Origin: UBA7703 sp034926785
Lineage (GTDB): Bacteria > Bacillota > Clostridia > Christensenellales > CAG-138
Length of the DNA stretch: 44,168 bases
Assembly (NCBI GenBank): GCA_034926785.1
Contig: JAYFQU010000005.1
Coordinates: 1-44,168 of the forward strand
Direction: 5' to 3'
The translations under genes and the position numbers were made by a program. Positions 25,258-33,624 of this stretch are shown here, piece after piece. Under the pieces are notes generated by a model. The model was not told the origin of the DNA. It saw only the letters and a program-made list of their open reading frames with translations, and did not search any database. Every line of letters begins with the position of its first letter. The stretch's first letter is position 1.

Positions 25258-26262
25258 TCACCGCGCCGCTTTGGCAACGCCCACGCCAGCCAGAATACTG
25301 AGCGGAAACGCATCCATCCAGATCTCAGGCGCGAGCGAAAACGGTAAAAGCCGAGAGACGGCGCAGCCCGCCAGCGCCAGAACCAGCGGAATCGCCGCAT
25401 CTTCACGGCTGAGAAAATAGCGCGCCGCCATGGCGAGCAGACCAACCGCCAACGCGCGCAGCAGATGCGTCTGTATGACAAGGGCAAACTCCGCGGCGGG
25501 CGCTTCGCCGGCAAGAAACAGCGGCGACCCCTGCGGAAGAAGCGCTCCGGCCACAAACCGGACGGCGACAGGCAGCGAAGCCATCAGAACCGCAGCAAAT
25601 ACCCAGCCGCCTCGCTTTCTCTTTGGCGCGAGTAACAGCGCGCCAACCCCTGCGCCCAGCCCCGCAAACGCGGCGGAGAGCGAAGACGCGCCGGCCAACG
25701 CAAAAGCGGCGGACGCCAAAAACGCCAGCCAAGAAGACTTTTGACGGACGGCAAGCGCACACATAAACATACCGGACATCAGGAGCGCACGCGCCAGCTC
25801 ATCCAGCAACCGCGTATGCGCAGAGAGCACAACGGGCAGGCAAACGCCAATCAATAAGGCCGTAAGCAGCACGCCGTCAGGCTTTGTATCCAGCTGCTGC
25901 GCGGTAAGCAGCGCAAACGCCGCCGCCGCGGCAACGCATGCAACGCGAATCCAGGACGCAAAATCCCCCGGCAGGGCGGTCGCGCCATAGAGGACAATCG
26001 CGGTGGGCAGCAAAAGGATGCACACAAGCGAAAGCCACTTTGGCAGACGGATGACGCAGAGCAGCCGCAACGCGAACAGCGCGCAGAGCGCGACGATGAT
26101 CTCCTCGGCAAACACGCCCCAACGGAACGGGTCGATCGTCACCGTACCGTATAGGATCCAGACCGCAAGCAGAATGCCCGCAACGCCTGCCACCACGGAG
26201 GCTAAGGCCGTTTGCGCGCTCTTTCGAGGAGCGGATTTTCTTGTTGCCGTCTTTTTTTCCAA
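25258..26262 (-). CDS. Polytopic membrane protein, shortened relative of the GT-C-like pair
   Basis: This hydrophobic protein of about 334 residues looks like a shortened member of the same family as the next two genes. Its early part (FALRLLCVIRLPKWLSLVCILLLP) parallels LLRILRVVRLPRWFIISAS in paralogue 1, and its end (LPFSLAPEIWMDAFPLSILAGVG) parallels their FEANSKYTLTYLPMFLPIAAYG. The central loop block SFGxGYP is missing. It may be a degenerate or regulatory copy. The start is uncertain: I use a TTG at 26262 preceded by AAAGGA; a much longer reading would run into rsmG. It lies 25 nt after rsmG. Confidence 0.6.
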   Translation of the reverse strand: MEKKTATRKSAPRKSAQTALASVVAGVAGILLAVWILYGTVTIDPFRWGVFAEEIIVALCALFALRLLCVIRLPKWLSLVCILLLPTAIVLYGATALPGDFASWIRVACVAAAAAFALLTAQQLDTKPDGVLLTALLIGVCLPVVLSAHTRLLDELARALLMSGMFMCALAVRQKSSWLAFLASAAFALAGASSLSAAFAGLGAGVGALLLAPKRKRGGWVFAAVLMASLPVAVRFVAGALLPQGSPLFLAGEAPAAEFALVIQTHLLRALAVGLLAMAARYFLSREDAAIPLVLALAGCAVSRLLPFSLAPEIWMDAFPLSILAGVGVAKAAR

Positions 26263-26287
26263 CTCTTTCCTTTCAAGCGGAGGGTTG

Positions 26288-26968
26288 CTACAGCGGCTTC
26301 TTCGCCGGTGTGCCCGCCTTGCGCGGATACGCCTTCGGCGTTGCCGCATGTTTTGCGATGATGACGAGTTCGCGCACGCCGTAATCCGAGGGGACGTTCA
26401 CCCGCTCCGCCGAAGCGTGCAAAACTTCCAGAGCATGCCTGGCCAGCAACAGTTCCTCGGCGGCGTCGCCCTTATAGGCGATGCTTACCCCGCCAACCTT
26501 GACGAGCGGGAGCGTGAGCTCCGCAAGCACCGGCAGAGCGGAGACCGCGCGGGTCAGCGCGGCGTCAAACCGCTCGCGATAGCGAACATCCTGGCCGGCA
26601 TCCTCGGCGCGCGCATGTACGCAGCTGGCGGAAAGGCCGAGCTCCTTTAAAACTGCCTCCAGAAACACAAGCCTTTTTTGCAGGCTGTCCATGAGCGTCA
26701 GCTGCAGGTCTGGCCGAATTATGAGCAGCGGCAAACCCGGAAAGCCCGCGCCGGTGCCGACGTCTACCACACTCGCACCCTGCTTGAGATAGGGCGCGGC
26801 GGCGAGGGAATCTAAAAAGTGCTTTTTTGCAACTCCTTCGGGGTCGGTGATGGCGGTCAAATTCACGCGCTCATTCCAGTCCGCGAGCATAACATAGTAG
26901 GTTTCAAACCGCTCCAGCTGCTCCGCCGAAAGATCGGGACGCAGCGGTGAAAGAATCTCCTGAATCAT
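26288..26968 (-). CDS. rsmG: 16S rRNA (guanine-N7) methyltransferase RsmG
   Basis: RsmG methylates G527 of 16S rRNA using S-adenosylmethionine. The 226-residue protein has the family N-terminus (LERFETYYVMLADWNERVNL), the H-FLDSL motif, the SAM-binding VDVGTGAGFPGLPLLI near residue 68, and RAEDAG. It ends with a short basic tail. Its ATG overlaps the mnmG stop codon by four bases (ATGA). The mnmG-rsmG pair is a classical origin-proximal arrangement in Bacillota. Confidence 0.95.
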   Translation of the reverse strand: MIQEILSPLRPDLSAEQLERFETYYVMLADWNERVNLTAITDPEGVAKKHFLDSLAAAPYLKQGASVVDVGTGAGFPGLPLLIIRPDLQLTLMDSLQKRLVFLEAVLKELGLSASCVHARAEDAGQDVRYRERFDAALTRAVSALPVLAELTLPLVKVGGVSIAYKGDAAEELLLARHALEVLHASAERVNVPSDYGVRELVIIAKHAATPKAYPRKAGTPAKKPL

Positions 26969-28866
26969 TTGCCCTCCTCCCGTTTCCCCGCCTTTTCAGC
27001 GGAAAAGCCGCGTTTGGCATAGATGAGCAGAACGTTGACATCCGCCGGGGTCACGCCGGAGATACGCCCCGCCATGCCGACATTCGCGGGTTTGTGCTTG
27101 TTCAGCTTCTGCCGCGCCTCCAACCGGAGGCCATCCAGCGTCAGATAGTCGATCTCCTGTGGCAGAGGGGTGCATTCCAGCGCGCGGTTGCGGCTCACCT
27201 GCTCCTGTTGCTTTTGAATATAGCCATCGTATCGCGCGAGTGTCTCCACCCGCTCCTCCGTCTCCCAGTCCAAAGCGGAGAGCGAATCGAAGATTGAAAG
27301 CAGATCGGTATAGCGGATATTGGTTCGCTTGAGCAAGTCAAAGAGTTTGATGCCGGACTGCGGGACGCTCTCTGAGCGATCGATCAGCAGTTGGCGCAGT
27401 GCCTCCGAAGGCGGTGCCGTTCGATCCAGCGCATGCAGTGCCTGCTCAATGCGCTCTCGTTTCCGCATCAATCGCTCATAGCGCTCGCCGGAGATCAAGC
27501 CCGTGCGCAGGGATTTATGCGTCAACCGGTCGTCCGCATTATCCTGCCGGAGCAGCAGGCGATATTCGCATCGGGAGGTCATCATGCGGTATGGCTCCGG
27601 CGTGCCTTTAACCGAAAGATCATCCACCAATACACCCAGATACGCCTCGTCCCGCCCAAGCGTCAGCGGTTCCTCGCCGCGGCAATAGAGCGCGGCGTTA
27701 ATGCCCGCCAGTAGCCCCTGCGCGGCGGCTTCCTCATATCCGCTCGTGCCGTTCACCTGTCCGGCAAGGTACAATCCGGGGATTTCATGCGCGCCGAGCG
27801 TCGCGTCCAGCGCGGTCGGGTCAATGCAGTCATATTCGATCGCATAGCCCAGGCGCATAATTTCGCAGCGGTGCAGCCCCGCCATGGAGCGCAGCATGGC
27901 AAGCTGCACATCCCCCGGCAGGCTGGTGCTCATCCCCTGCACATACATCTCGTGCGTGGTGCGACCCTCCGGCTCAATAAAGATCTGGTGCCGGTCCTTA
28001 TCCGCAAAGCGGACGATCTTATCCTCTATGCTGGGGCAATAGCGCGTACCCGTCGCGCTGATCCTTCCGCTGTACATAGCGGAGCGATGGAGGTTCTCGT
28101 GGATAATCCGGTGTGTTTCGCTGTTGGTATAGGTTAAATAACACGGCGTCTGCTCGCGCTCCAACCGTCCGTTGAGAAACGAAAACGCGGGGGTCGGCAC
28201 GTCGCCATCCTGTCGTTCCATCTCTTCATAATCCAGCGTAAGCCCATTGACGCGCGCGGGAGTGCCCGTCTTGAACCGCTGGAGCGGAACGCCAAGCTCC
28301 GCAAGCGCCGCCGAGAGCGTCTCCGAGCGCAGCAATCCCGCCGGGCCGCTCTCGCGCGAATAGTCGCCGATTAAAATCCGGCTCTTCAGATAAACCCCCG
28401 CGCAGACTACCGCCGCACGGCAGGGATAGACAAACCCCTCCGCAGAAACAACGCCGCTGATGCGGCCGCCTTCGGTTAAGAAACGGCTCGCTTCACCCTG
28501 CACCATCGTAAGGTTCGGCTGCTCCTCCATCGCGCGCTTGACGCGCTCATGATAGCGACGCTTGTCCATCTGCGCACGCAGGGAATGAACGGCGGGGCCC
28601 TTACCCGTATTGAGCATACGCATCTGAATCAGCGTGTCGTCCGCCGCCAGTCCCATCTCGCCGCCCAACGCGTCAATCTCGCGCACAAGATGACCCTTGC
28701 CCGTGCCGCCGATGGCCGGATTGCAGGGCATTAGCCCCACCGAGTCCAAATTCAGTGTTAATAGCAGGGTCTTTTGCCCCATTCTTGCCGAAGCGAGCGC
28801 GGCCTCCACGCCCGCGTGCCCCGCGCCAATGACGATGATATCATACTGTTGAGTGTTATTCGGCAT
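26965..28866 (-). CDS. mnmG: tRNA uridine-5-carboxymethylaminomethyl modification enzyme MnmG (GidA)
   Basis: MnmG with MnmE modifies uridine 34 of certain tRNAs, using FAD. The 633-residue protein has the N-terminal FAD fold (IIVIGAGHAGVEAALASARM), the TGTRYCPSIEDK signature with its conserved cysteine, and LAGQVNGTSGYEEAAAQGLL. The C-terminal GidA-associated domain contains YDGYIQKQQEQV. I chose the ATG at 28866 with AAGGAA close upstream; the 42 codons before it are not part of the family. It begins a unit with rsmG; mnmE, usually upstream, is not here. Confidence 0.96.
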   Translation of the reverse strand: MPNNTQQYDIIVIGAGHAGVEAALASARMGQKTLLLTLNLDSVGLMPCNPAIGGTGKGHLVREIDALGGEMGLAADDTLIQMRMLNTGKGPAVHSLRAQMDKRRYHERVKRAMEEQPNLTMVQGEASRFLTEGGRISGVVSAEGFVYPCRAAVVCAGVYLKSRILIGDYSRESGPAGLLRSETLSAALAELGVPLQRFKTGTPARVNGLTLDYEEMERQDGDVPTPAFSFLNGRLEREQTPCYLTYTNSETHRIIHENLHRSAMYSGRISATGTRYCPSIEDKIVRFADKDRHQIFIEPEGRTTHEMYVQGMSTSLPGDVQLAMLRSMAGLHRCEIMRLGYAIEYDCIDPTALDATLGAHEIPGLYLAGQVNGTSGYEEAAAQGLLAGINAALYCRGEEPLTLGRDEAYLGVLVDDLSVKGTPEPYRMMTSRCEYRLLLRQDNADDRLTHKSLRTGLISGERYERLMRKRERIEQALHALDRTAPPSEALRQLLIDRSESVPQSGIKLFDLLKRTNIRYTDLLSIFDSLSALDWETEERVETLARYDGYIQKQQEQVSRNRALECTPLPQEIDYLTLDGLRLEARQKLNKHKPANVGMAGRISGVTPADVNVLLIYAKRGFSAEKAGKREEGK

Positions 28867-28933
28867 GAAGTTTCCTTGTTCCAATCCGTGCCGGCGCGAA
28901 AAAAAATACCGTTGCGCACCTTTGCACACGCGC

Positions 28934-28962
28934 ATTTTACCACACACGAGGGAATCAGGCAA
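28934..28962 (-). promoter_or_regulatory. Promoter of mnmG-rsmG
   Basis: On the minus strand TTGCCT (28957-28962) is 17 bp from TAAAAT (28934-28939), with a TGG extension of the -10. The leader is about 60 nt. Confidence 0.65.
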
Positions 28963-28984
28963 CGCGGCGGAGTGGAATGAAAGG

Positions 28985-29015
28985 TTGCGCACAGCAGAAC
29001 GGAGTATGCTATACT
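28985..29015 (+). promoter_or_regulatory. Promoter of the yhaM-like gene
   Basis: TTGCGC (28985-28990) is 19 bp from an extended -10 TGCTATACT (TATACT at 29010-29015). The spacing is long, so the extended -10 probably matters. It is divergent from the mnmG promoter. Confidence 0.5.
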
Positions 29016-29063
29016 GTTACAAAAGGCGGGACAGCCGCCAGTTTACCAAGGGGGACACATCCT

Positions 29064-30041
29064 ATGAGCCGCATGCGGTTACTGAACGAAAGCAGCGGGC
29101 AGACGTTTGAGGGGTTTTGCCTCGTCAAGAGCGCCAGCGTAAAGACCAACATCAAGGGCACGGAGTATCTCGACCTCATCGTTGCGGACAGCGAGGGCGA
29201 ATGCGCCGCTAAGCTCTGGGACTATAATAAGGAGCTTCACGGCGTGTTTGACGCAAACGATGTGGTCAAGGTGCGCGGCTCCATCAACATCTGGAAGGAC
29301 ACCGAGCAGCTCAAGATCGACAAAATCCGGCGTTCAACGCCGGAGGACAATGTGGACATGGCAAAGCTCCTGCCCTGCTCCCCCTTTGATCCGGAGTGGC
29401 TTTACGACGAGCTTTTCTCACTCGCGGAGCATTTTTCCGACGATGATTTGCGTCGGCTCGTGCAATACATCATGCGGGAGAATCGGGAGAAACTGCTGTT
29501 CTATCCCGCGGCGGTGAAACTGCACCACGCAACGCGCGGCGGCTGGCTGCACCATACGTGGACACTGACCAAACTCGCAAAATCCATTATCGACATCTAT
29601 CCCGCGCTGGACGGGGATTTGATCTATACCGGAGCGATTCTGCACGACATCGGCAAGCTCAGGGAACTCGACACCGGTGAACTCGGCATCGCGAGCGGTT
29701 ACACCGCGCGCGGACAGCTCGTGGGCCACATCTCCATTGGCATATCGGAGGTATCCGCCGCCTGTGACCTGCTTGGCGTGCCGGATGAAACGGCGATGTT
29801 GGTGGAGCATATGCTGCTCGCCCACCACGGACAGGCGGAGTTTGGCAGCCCGAAACTGCCCATGTTCCCGGAAGCGGAGGTGCTCGCGGAAATCGACCTG
29901 CTCGACAGCAAGATGTATGAGATGTTTGACGCGCTCAGCGGCGTATCCGTCGGCGCGTTTTCTGAACGGCAGTGGGCGCTGGACAACCGCCAGATCTATT
30001 GCCACGGACACGGACACCTGAAAAAGGGCGAAAGTAAATAA
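29064..30041 (+). CDS. yhaM: YhaM-type 3'-5' exoribonuclease (OB fold plus HD domain)
   Basis: This 325-residue protein has an N-terminal OB-fold (residues about 10-95, with FCLVKSASVKTNIKG and VKVRGSINIWKDTEQLKI) followed by an HD phosphohydrolase domain. HHTWTLTKLAK near residue 162, LHDIGKL near 193 and LLAHHGQ near 252 supply the metal-binding His and Asp. This layout is that of YhaM/Cbf1, a 3'-5' exonuclease for RNA and possibly DNA. The ATG at 29064 has AGGGGG 9 nt upstream; a longer frame from 28977 overlaps the promoter and is unlikely. The gene has its own terminator. Confidence 0.87.
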   Translation: MSRMRLLNESSGQTFEGFCLVKSASVKTNIKGTEYLDLIVADSEGECAAKLWDYNKELHGVFDANDVVKVRGSINIWKDTEQLKIDKIRRSTPEDNVDMAKLLPCSPFDPEWLYDELFSLAEHFSDDDLRRLVQYIMRENREKLLFYPAAVKLHHATRGGWLHHTWTLTKLAKSIIDIYPALDGDLIYTGAILHDIGKLRELDTGELGIASGYTARGQLVGHISIGISEVSAACDLLGVPDETAMLVEHMLLAHHGQAEFGSPKLPMFPEAEVLAEIDLLDSKMYEMFDALSGVSVGAFSERQWALDNRQIYCHGHGHLKKGESK

Positions 30042-30075
30042 TTCCGCCAGATCCCGATAAGGCGCTGCCATCCTG

Positions 30076-30101
30076 CGGAGCGGAACACTTCCGCTCCGTT
30101 T
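30076..30101 (+). terminator. Terminator of the yhaM-like gene
   Basis: A perfect 10-bp stem, CGGAGCGGAA with TTCCGCTCCG, has a 3-nt loop and is followed by TTT. It lies 35 nt after the stop codon. Confidence 0.7.
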
Positions 30102-30169
30102 CCTTCCGGAGCGAGACCCCAGCACATGCTGTTTATGATTCCAGTTTACGAAAGGTTGTTTTTCCCGAT

Positions 30170-30676
30170 ATGAAAATCCGTGCCGTTCGCCTCCAGACCG
30201 TGCTCATCAAATACATCCTTGCGGAGAGTTTCTCGCTGTTGTTTCTTGCGGTGCTGCTCATCGGCGCAAAACTAAACCCCAATGAATCGCTTCTGCCGGT
30301 TTTGCGCATCATTTTAATGCTGTTCCTGCTGGTCGTGGCGCTGTATCCCGTCTATAGCGAGCTGTTCGGTTCCGGCGCAATCCGCTTCGAGATGGATGAA
30401 ACGGGCGTTACCTACCGCAAACGCCAGACGGCGTACCACCTCGACTGGCCGGAGATAAAATGCATCTCGCTGAATCCCGATCTCTTGGAGCAACTGACCA
30501 AACGCTGCTATATCTGCTTTTTCGCGGCGGACGACGCCTGCTGGCTCCGCAGCCGCGAGGAGTTCAGCGAGCAGGCGTTCGGGGTTCAATATCGAAAGGG
30601 CTTACCGGAGGCGATTGCCAAATATACCGATTTAGAGATCTGCAATCTGAACGCAATTCAGCCGGAGGAATCATAA
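30170..30676 (+). CDS. Small membrane protein with PH-like domain
   Basis: I do not recognise this 168-residue protein. Two close membrane segments (about residues 18-34 and 43-64) are followed by a soluble beta-rich domain of about 100 residues (FEMDETGVTYRKRQTAYHLDWPEIKCIS). That pattern of a two-helix anchor followed by strands with a W-x-E-I turn is seen in bacterial PH-like and YcxB-type proteins. It is 3 nt from the GNAT gene and surely co-transcribed with it. The ribosome site is weak. Confidence 0.65.
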   Translation: MKIRAVRLQTVLIKYILAESFSLLFLAVLLIGAKLNPNESLLPVLRIILMLFLLVVALYPVYSELFGSGAIRFEMDETGVTYRKRQTAYHLDWPEIKCISLNPDLLEQLTKRCYICFFAADDACWLRSREEFSEQAFGVQYRKGLPEAIAKYTDLEICNLNAIQPEES

Positions 30677-30679
30677 CAG

Positions 30680-31198
30680 ATGGACCGGGGGGCGCAAATA
30701 TCCATACGCCGCGCACATGAGGCGGACGCGGAGACGATTGCGCATATTGTCAACGCCGCCTGGCGCGTCGCCTACCGCGGCATCGTCCCGCAGGGATATC
30801 TCAACATGCTGGAGGATATCCCGCGCGCGAATCGACTGGCGGAGGGGTTAAGAAAGACTGCCGATCTCCGGTATTATCTTCTGGAGGAAGGCGGTGTGCC
30901 CGTCGGCGCGGCAAGCCTGCACTCCACGCATGACAAAGACTTAACCGATACGGCGGAATTTACGTTTTTCTATTTTCTCCCGCGTGTCTGGCGGCGCGGC
31001 TACGGCACGAAGCTGCTGGATCATCTCAAGCGTGAAGCAAGTGAGCAGGGTTTTGACCGCCTCTGCTGCTGGGTGTTGGAGGAGAATACCCGGGCGATTG
31101 CGTTTTACGAGTCGCAGAATCTGCTGCGCGACGGGAGGCGGCAAACGGTGACCATTGAAATTCCCCTCGAAGTGGTGCGGTGTATTACAACGCTATAA
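30680..31198 (+). CDS. GNAT-family N-acetyltransferase
   Basis: This 172-residue protein has the GNAT fold. The start ISIRRAHEADAETIAHIVNAAW is the family N-terminus, and RVWRRGYGTKLLDHLKREA is motif A, which binds the pyrophosphate of acetyl-CoA. NTRAIAFYESQNL is motif B. The acceptor is unknown. The ribosome site, GGAGGA, is inside the end of the preceding gene. A terminator follows. Confidence 0.88.
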   Translation: MDRGAQISIRRAHEADAETIAHIVNAAWRVAYRGIVPQGYLNMLEDIPRANRLAEGLRKTADLRYYLLEEGGVPVGAASLHSTHDKDLTDTAEFTFFYFLPRVWRRGYGTKLLDHLKREASEQGFDRLCCWVLEENTRAIAFYESQNLLRDGRRQTVTIEIPLEVVRCITTL

Positions 31199-31202
31199 AT
31201 AC

Positions 31203-31232
31203 AAAAACCGACGGGCATGTCCCGCCGGTTTT
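31203..31232. terminator. Bidirectional terminator, GNAT gene and convergent small gene
   Basis: A 10-bp stem with one mismatch and a 5-nt loop (31206-31230) is followed by T runs on both strands. It lies directly between two convergent genes. Confidence 0.75.
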
Positions 31233-31238
31233 CCGTTA

Positions 31239-31643
31239 TTATAGGCAATCTATATTTTTACTTCCAACCGTTGCATTCATCTTTTTATGAATTCGTTCAA
31301 AGGGATAATTCTCAGGAATATCAACAAGCTGGATCAAATTTCTATCGATCTGTGTTTGCCCTGTGTGCTTTAAGTAATCATCCACAAGCGTTCGGTCGAG
31401 CTGAATCATTCCCCCGCCCGCCCAGTGGCGATTGGTTCCGCGCTTCTTGACCCCCGTGATCCAGTAGGTTTCACCCGTTTCCACATCAAAGTAACCACCG
31501 GGGTATCCAGGTTTCTTTTGAAACCCCTTATCCATGAAAAACAGAGTTCTGCCCGAATTTGAGAACGCGACCTTGCCGATCCATGCGGGACCGTTGTCGG
31601 AGTATCCCGACTTCAACTCAATATATCGAATCTCTGTTCTCAT
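31239..31643 (-). CDS. Conserved small protein of unknown function
   Basis: This 134-residue protein starts MRTEIRYIELKSGYSDNGPA. I recall a widespread bacterial family with this N-terminus, with GYFDVETGETYWITGVKKRG in the middle and HWAGGG, sometimes labelled in databases as deoxyxylulose-phosphate synthase by mistake. It has no membrane segment and no catalytic motif I know. The gene looks less GC-rich than its neighbours. It lies 28 nt after uppP on the same strand. Confidence 0.7.
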   Translation of the reverse strand: MRTEIRYIELKSGYSDNGPAWIGKVAFSNSGRTLFFMDKGFQKKPGYPGGYFDVETGETYWITGVKKRGTNRHWAGGGMIQLDRTLVDDYLKHTGQTQIDRNLIQLVDIPENYPFERIHKKMNATVGSKNIDCL

Positions 31644-31670
31644 GTTTTTGCACAGCCTTCTTGTGGCAAA

Positions 31671-32480
31671 TCAGAAGAAATAGTGCGTTACATACTGATC
31701 AATGATGACGAGGACGCCAAGCACGGCGGTATATGCCGCGAATCCCCAAAGTTGCTTTTTCTTGATTGCGGCAATCATGATCTTGACCGCGAAATAGCCC
31801 GTCAATCCTGCGACGATGACGCCGGCAGCCACCGTTGTCCAGTGAACGCCGCCAAGCCCCGCCTTCATCGCGTCCGGGATCTCGATCAGCGCGCCGCCAA
31901 GGATCGCCGGAATCGACATCAGAAACGAAAAGTCCGCCGCGGCCTTGCGGTTCAGCCCCGAAAACAGCGCGCCGGCGATGGTTCCGCCGGAGCGGGAAAC
32001 GCTCGGCAAAATCGCGACGCCCTGCATGGTTCCAATCAGCAGCGCGTCGGAAACGCGCATCTCCTTCAGCTTCCGTCCCTTAACGTTCTTTCTGCGGAGC
32101 AGATCGCTCGTAAACAGCAGCGCGGAGGTGATTAGAAACCCGACCCCGAGGAAGGAACCATCCTCGGAAGCCGCATAGAACGAGGCAAACGGCTCTACCT
32201 TTTTAAACAAGACGGCAAGGAGCACGGTCGGGATCGTCGCCAGAATCAGCATGCCGACGGTCTTTTGAAACGGGTGTTTCACCAGATCGACAATCATCTG
32301 CCAGTAGACGATGACGACGGCGACCAGCGTGCCCAGATGCAGCACGACGGTGAAGAACATCGCCCCTTGCGTAACGCCAAACATCTTTTGAAGCAAAAGC
32401 AGGTGTCCGCTGCTGCTCACGGGTAAAAACTCGGTCAGCCCCTGCACAAACCCAAGCAGCATGGCAATCCATATGTTCAT
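31671..32480 (-). CDS. uppP: Undecaprenyl-diphosphatase UppP (BacA)
   Basis: This membrane enzyme removes one phosphate from undecaprenyl diphosphate, recycling the lipid carrier of wall synthesis; it can give bacitracin resistance when abundant. The 269-residue protein has the two family motifs, LTEFLPVSSSGHLLL at residue 15 and LPSVSRSGGTIAGALFSGL at about 157, and about eight membrane segments. Length is normal. A promoter lies at 32512-32540 and the ribosome site is AAGGTGAG. Confidence 0.95.
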   Translation of the reverse strand: MNIWIAMLLGFVQGLTEFLPVSSSGHLLLLQKMFGVTQGAMFFTVVLHLGTLVAVVIVYWQMIVDLVKHPFQKTVGMLILATIPTVLLAVLFKKVEPFASFYAASEDGSFLGVGFLITSALLFTSDLLRRKNVKGRKLKEMRVSDALLIGTMQGVAILPSVSRSGGTIAGALFSGLNRKAAADFSFLMSIPAILGGALIEIPDAMKAGLGGVHWTTVAAGVIVAGLTGYFAVKIMIAAIKKKQLWGFAAYTAVLGVLVIIDQYVTHYFF

Positions 32481-32511
32481 CGTTTCTTCTCACCTTCCAG
32501 AATTCCCGTCT

Positions 32512-32540
32512 ATCATACACGCGCGCGGAAGAATCCGCAA
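32512..32540 (-). promoter_or_regulatory. Promoter of uppP
   Basis: On the minus strand TTGCGG (32535-32540) is 17 bp from TATGAT (32512-32517). The start of uppP is about 25 nt from the predicted transcription start. Confidence 0.5.
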
Positions 32541-32584
32541 GGCTGGCACGCGTCGCGCGCAGCCGGCCGCCCGCTTGAAAGGAA

Positions 32585-33433
32585 TTAAATATCGCCCCGG
32601 AGCGCATAGACGCAGATGCCGACGCACTCCCGTAAAAAGTTATTCAGCCGCAGATACCAAACGTCCTCCGCCGGGATTCCAACCGCGTTAACCCCCTGCG
32701 CCCGCGCAACCTGTCCCGCGCGGTAGACATGAAAATTGGTCGTCACAAACGCGATACGCGCGTTGTTGCCGAGCTGTTCGTCTACTATGATCTTGGAATA
32801 TTCGAAGTTCTCCTTGGTGTTTTTCGCCCGCTCCTCGGTAAAGATGCGGCTCGGATCCACATTTCGCTCCACCATATATTTCTTCATGGCGGAGGCCTCG
32901 GTGACGCTCTCGCCTGCGCCCTGCCCGCCGGAGACGATGCAGATTGCCCGCGGGTGCGCTTCGAGATAATCCATCGCGGTGTTCAGACGGTTTTCCAGCA
33001 CCCAAGTGACCTTGTCCCCGTGCACAGCCGCGCCAAGCACGATAATCGCGTCCGCCTCCACATGCGCCCCCTCGCCCGCGGCGCGAATCATCAAAAATCC
33101 ACAGACCAAAAAGATGCCGATGGCGACGGCATAGCAAAGCGCGATGAGCCACTTAAGAAACAGCAGAAATCCCTTTTGCATCCGCGGCAGCATGAACGCG
33201 AGAAACACGAGCGGCACGCCGAAGAACGCGGGCAGGATCACGCCGAGGTTATAGTTGGAGAGCGTTGAGATAATCAGCGTTTCCACAATCAGCACCACGC
33301 CAAGGATCAGAAACACCTCTCTCAGGGCGCTGAAAGCATGCCCGCGCTTGCGCCAGACGCGGCAGCCGAAGAGGAGCACGCCGATCACGACAAGAAATAC
33401 GGCGAGGATATAGAGTCTCCATCTGGTATACAT
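32585..33433 (-). CDS. YdcF/SanA-like DUF218 membrane protein
   Basis: The 282-residue protein has an N-terminal membrane part with four segments (about residues 7-24, 38-58, 62-80 and 88-112) and a DUF218 (YdcF/ElyC/SanA) domain outside. The domain has ADAIIVLGAAVHGDKVTWVLENRL, SGGQGAGESVTEASAMKKYM, and AFVTTNFHVYRA near the end. ElyC and SanA influence peptidoglycan and envelope integrity in enterobacteria; the chemistry is unclear. Its neighbour uppP fits an envelope role. A TATAAT at 33527-33532 on the minus strand may be its -10. Confidence 0.8.
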   Translation of the reverse strand: MYTRWRLYILAVFLVVIGVLLFGCRVWRKRGHAFSALREVFLILGVVLIVETLIISTLSNYNLGVILPAFFGVPLVFLAFMLPRMQKGFLLFLKWLIALCYAVAIGIFLVCGFLMIRAAGEGAHVEADAIIVLGAAVHGDKVTWVLENRLNTAMDYLEAHPRAICIVSGGQGAGESVTEASAMKKYMVERNVDPSRIFTEERAKNTKENFEYSKIIVDEQLGNNARIAFVTTNFHVYRAGQVARAQGVNAVGIPAEDVWYLRLNNFLRECVGICVYALRGDI

Positions 33434-33539
33434 AAACGATCGGTTCCTTTCCCGCTACATGGGATCAAACTCCAGCGTCAGCGGACATTGCCCGTTGCGT
33501 CAGCTCTAAGGGAGATTGACAAAGGCATTATATAATATG

Positions 33540-33569
33540 AACGGGGACGCGCATACACGCATCCCCGTT
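33540..33569 (-). terminator. Hairpin after uvrA, probable terminator
   Basis: A 12-bp stem with one mismatch (AACGGGG with CCCCGTT at its base) lies 55 nt after the uvrA stop codon. The T tract on the minus strand is poor (TTCATATTATAT), so the call is moderate. Confidence 0.5.
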
Positions 33570-33624
33570 TCGTCACAGCATTGTTACAAAAACACTGTTT
33601 CAAATATCCTGTTTTCGGTGTTTC

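Noticed and set aside
33516..33536. TTGACA and TATAAT on the plus strand
   Set aside because: The two hexamers are only 9 bp apart and no plus-strand gene follows.
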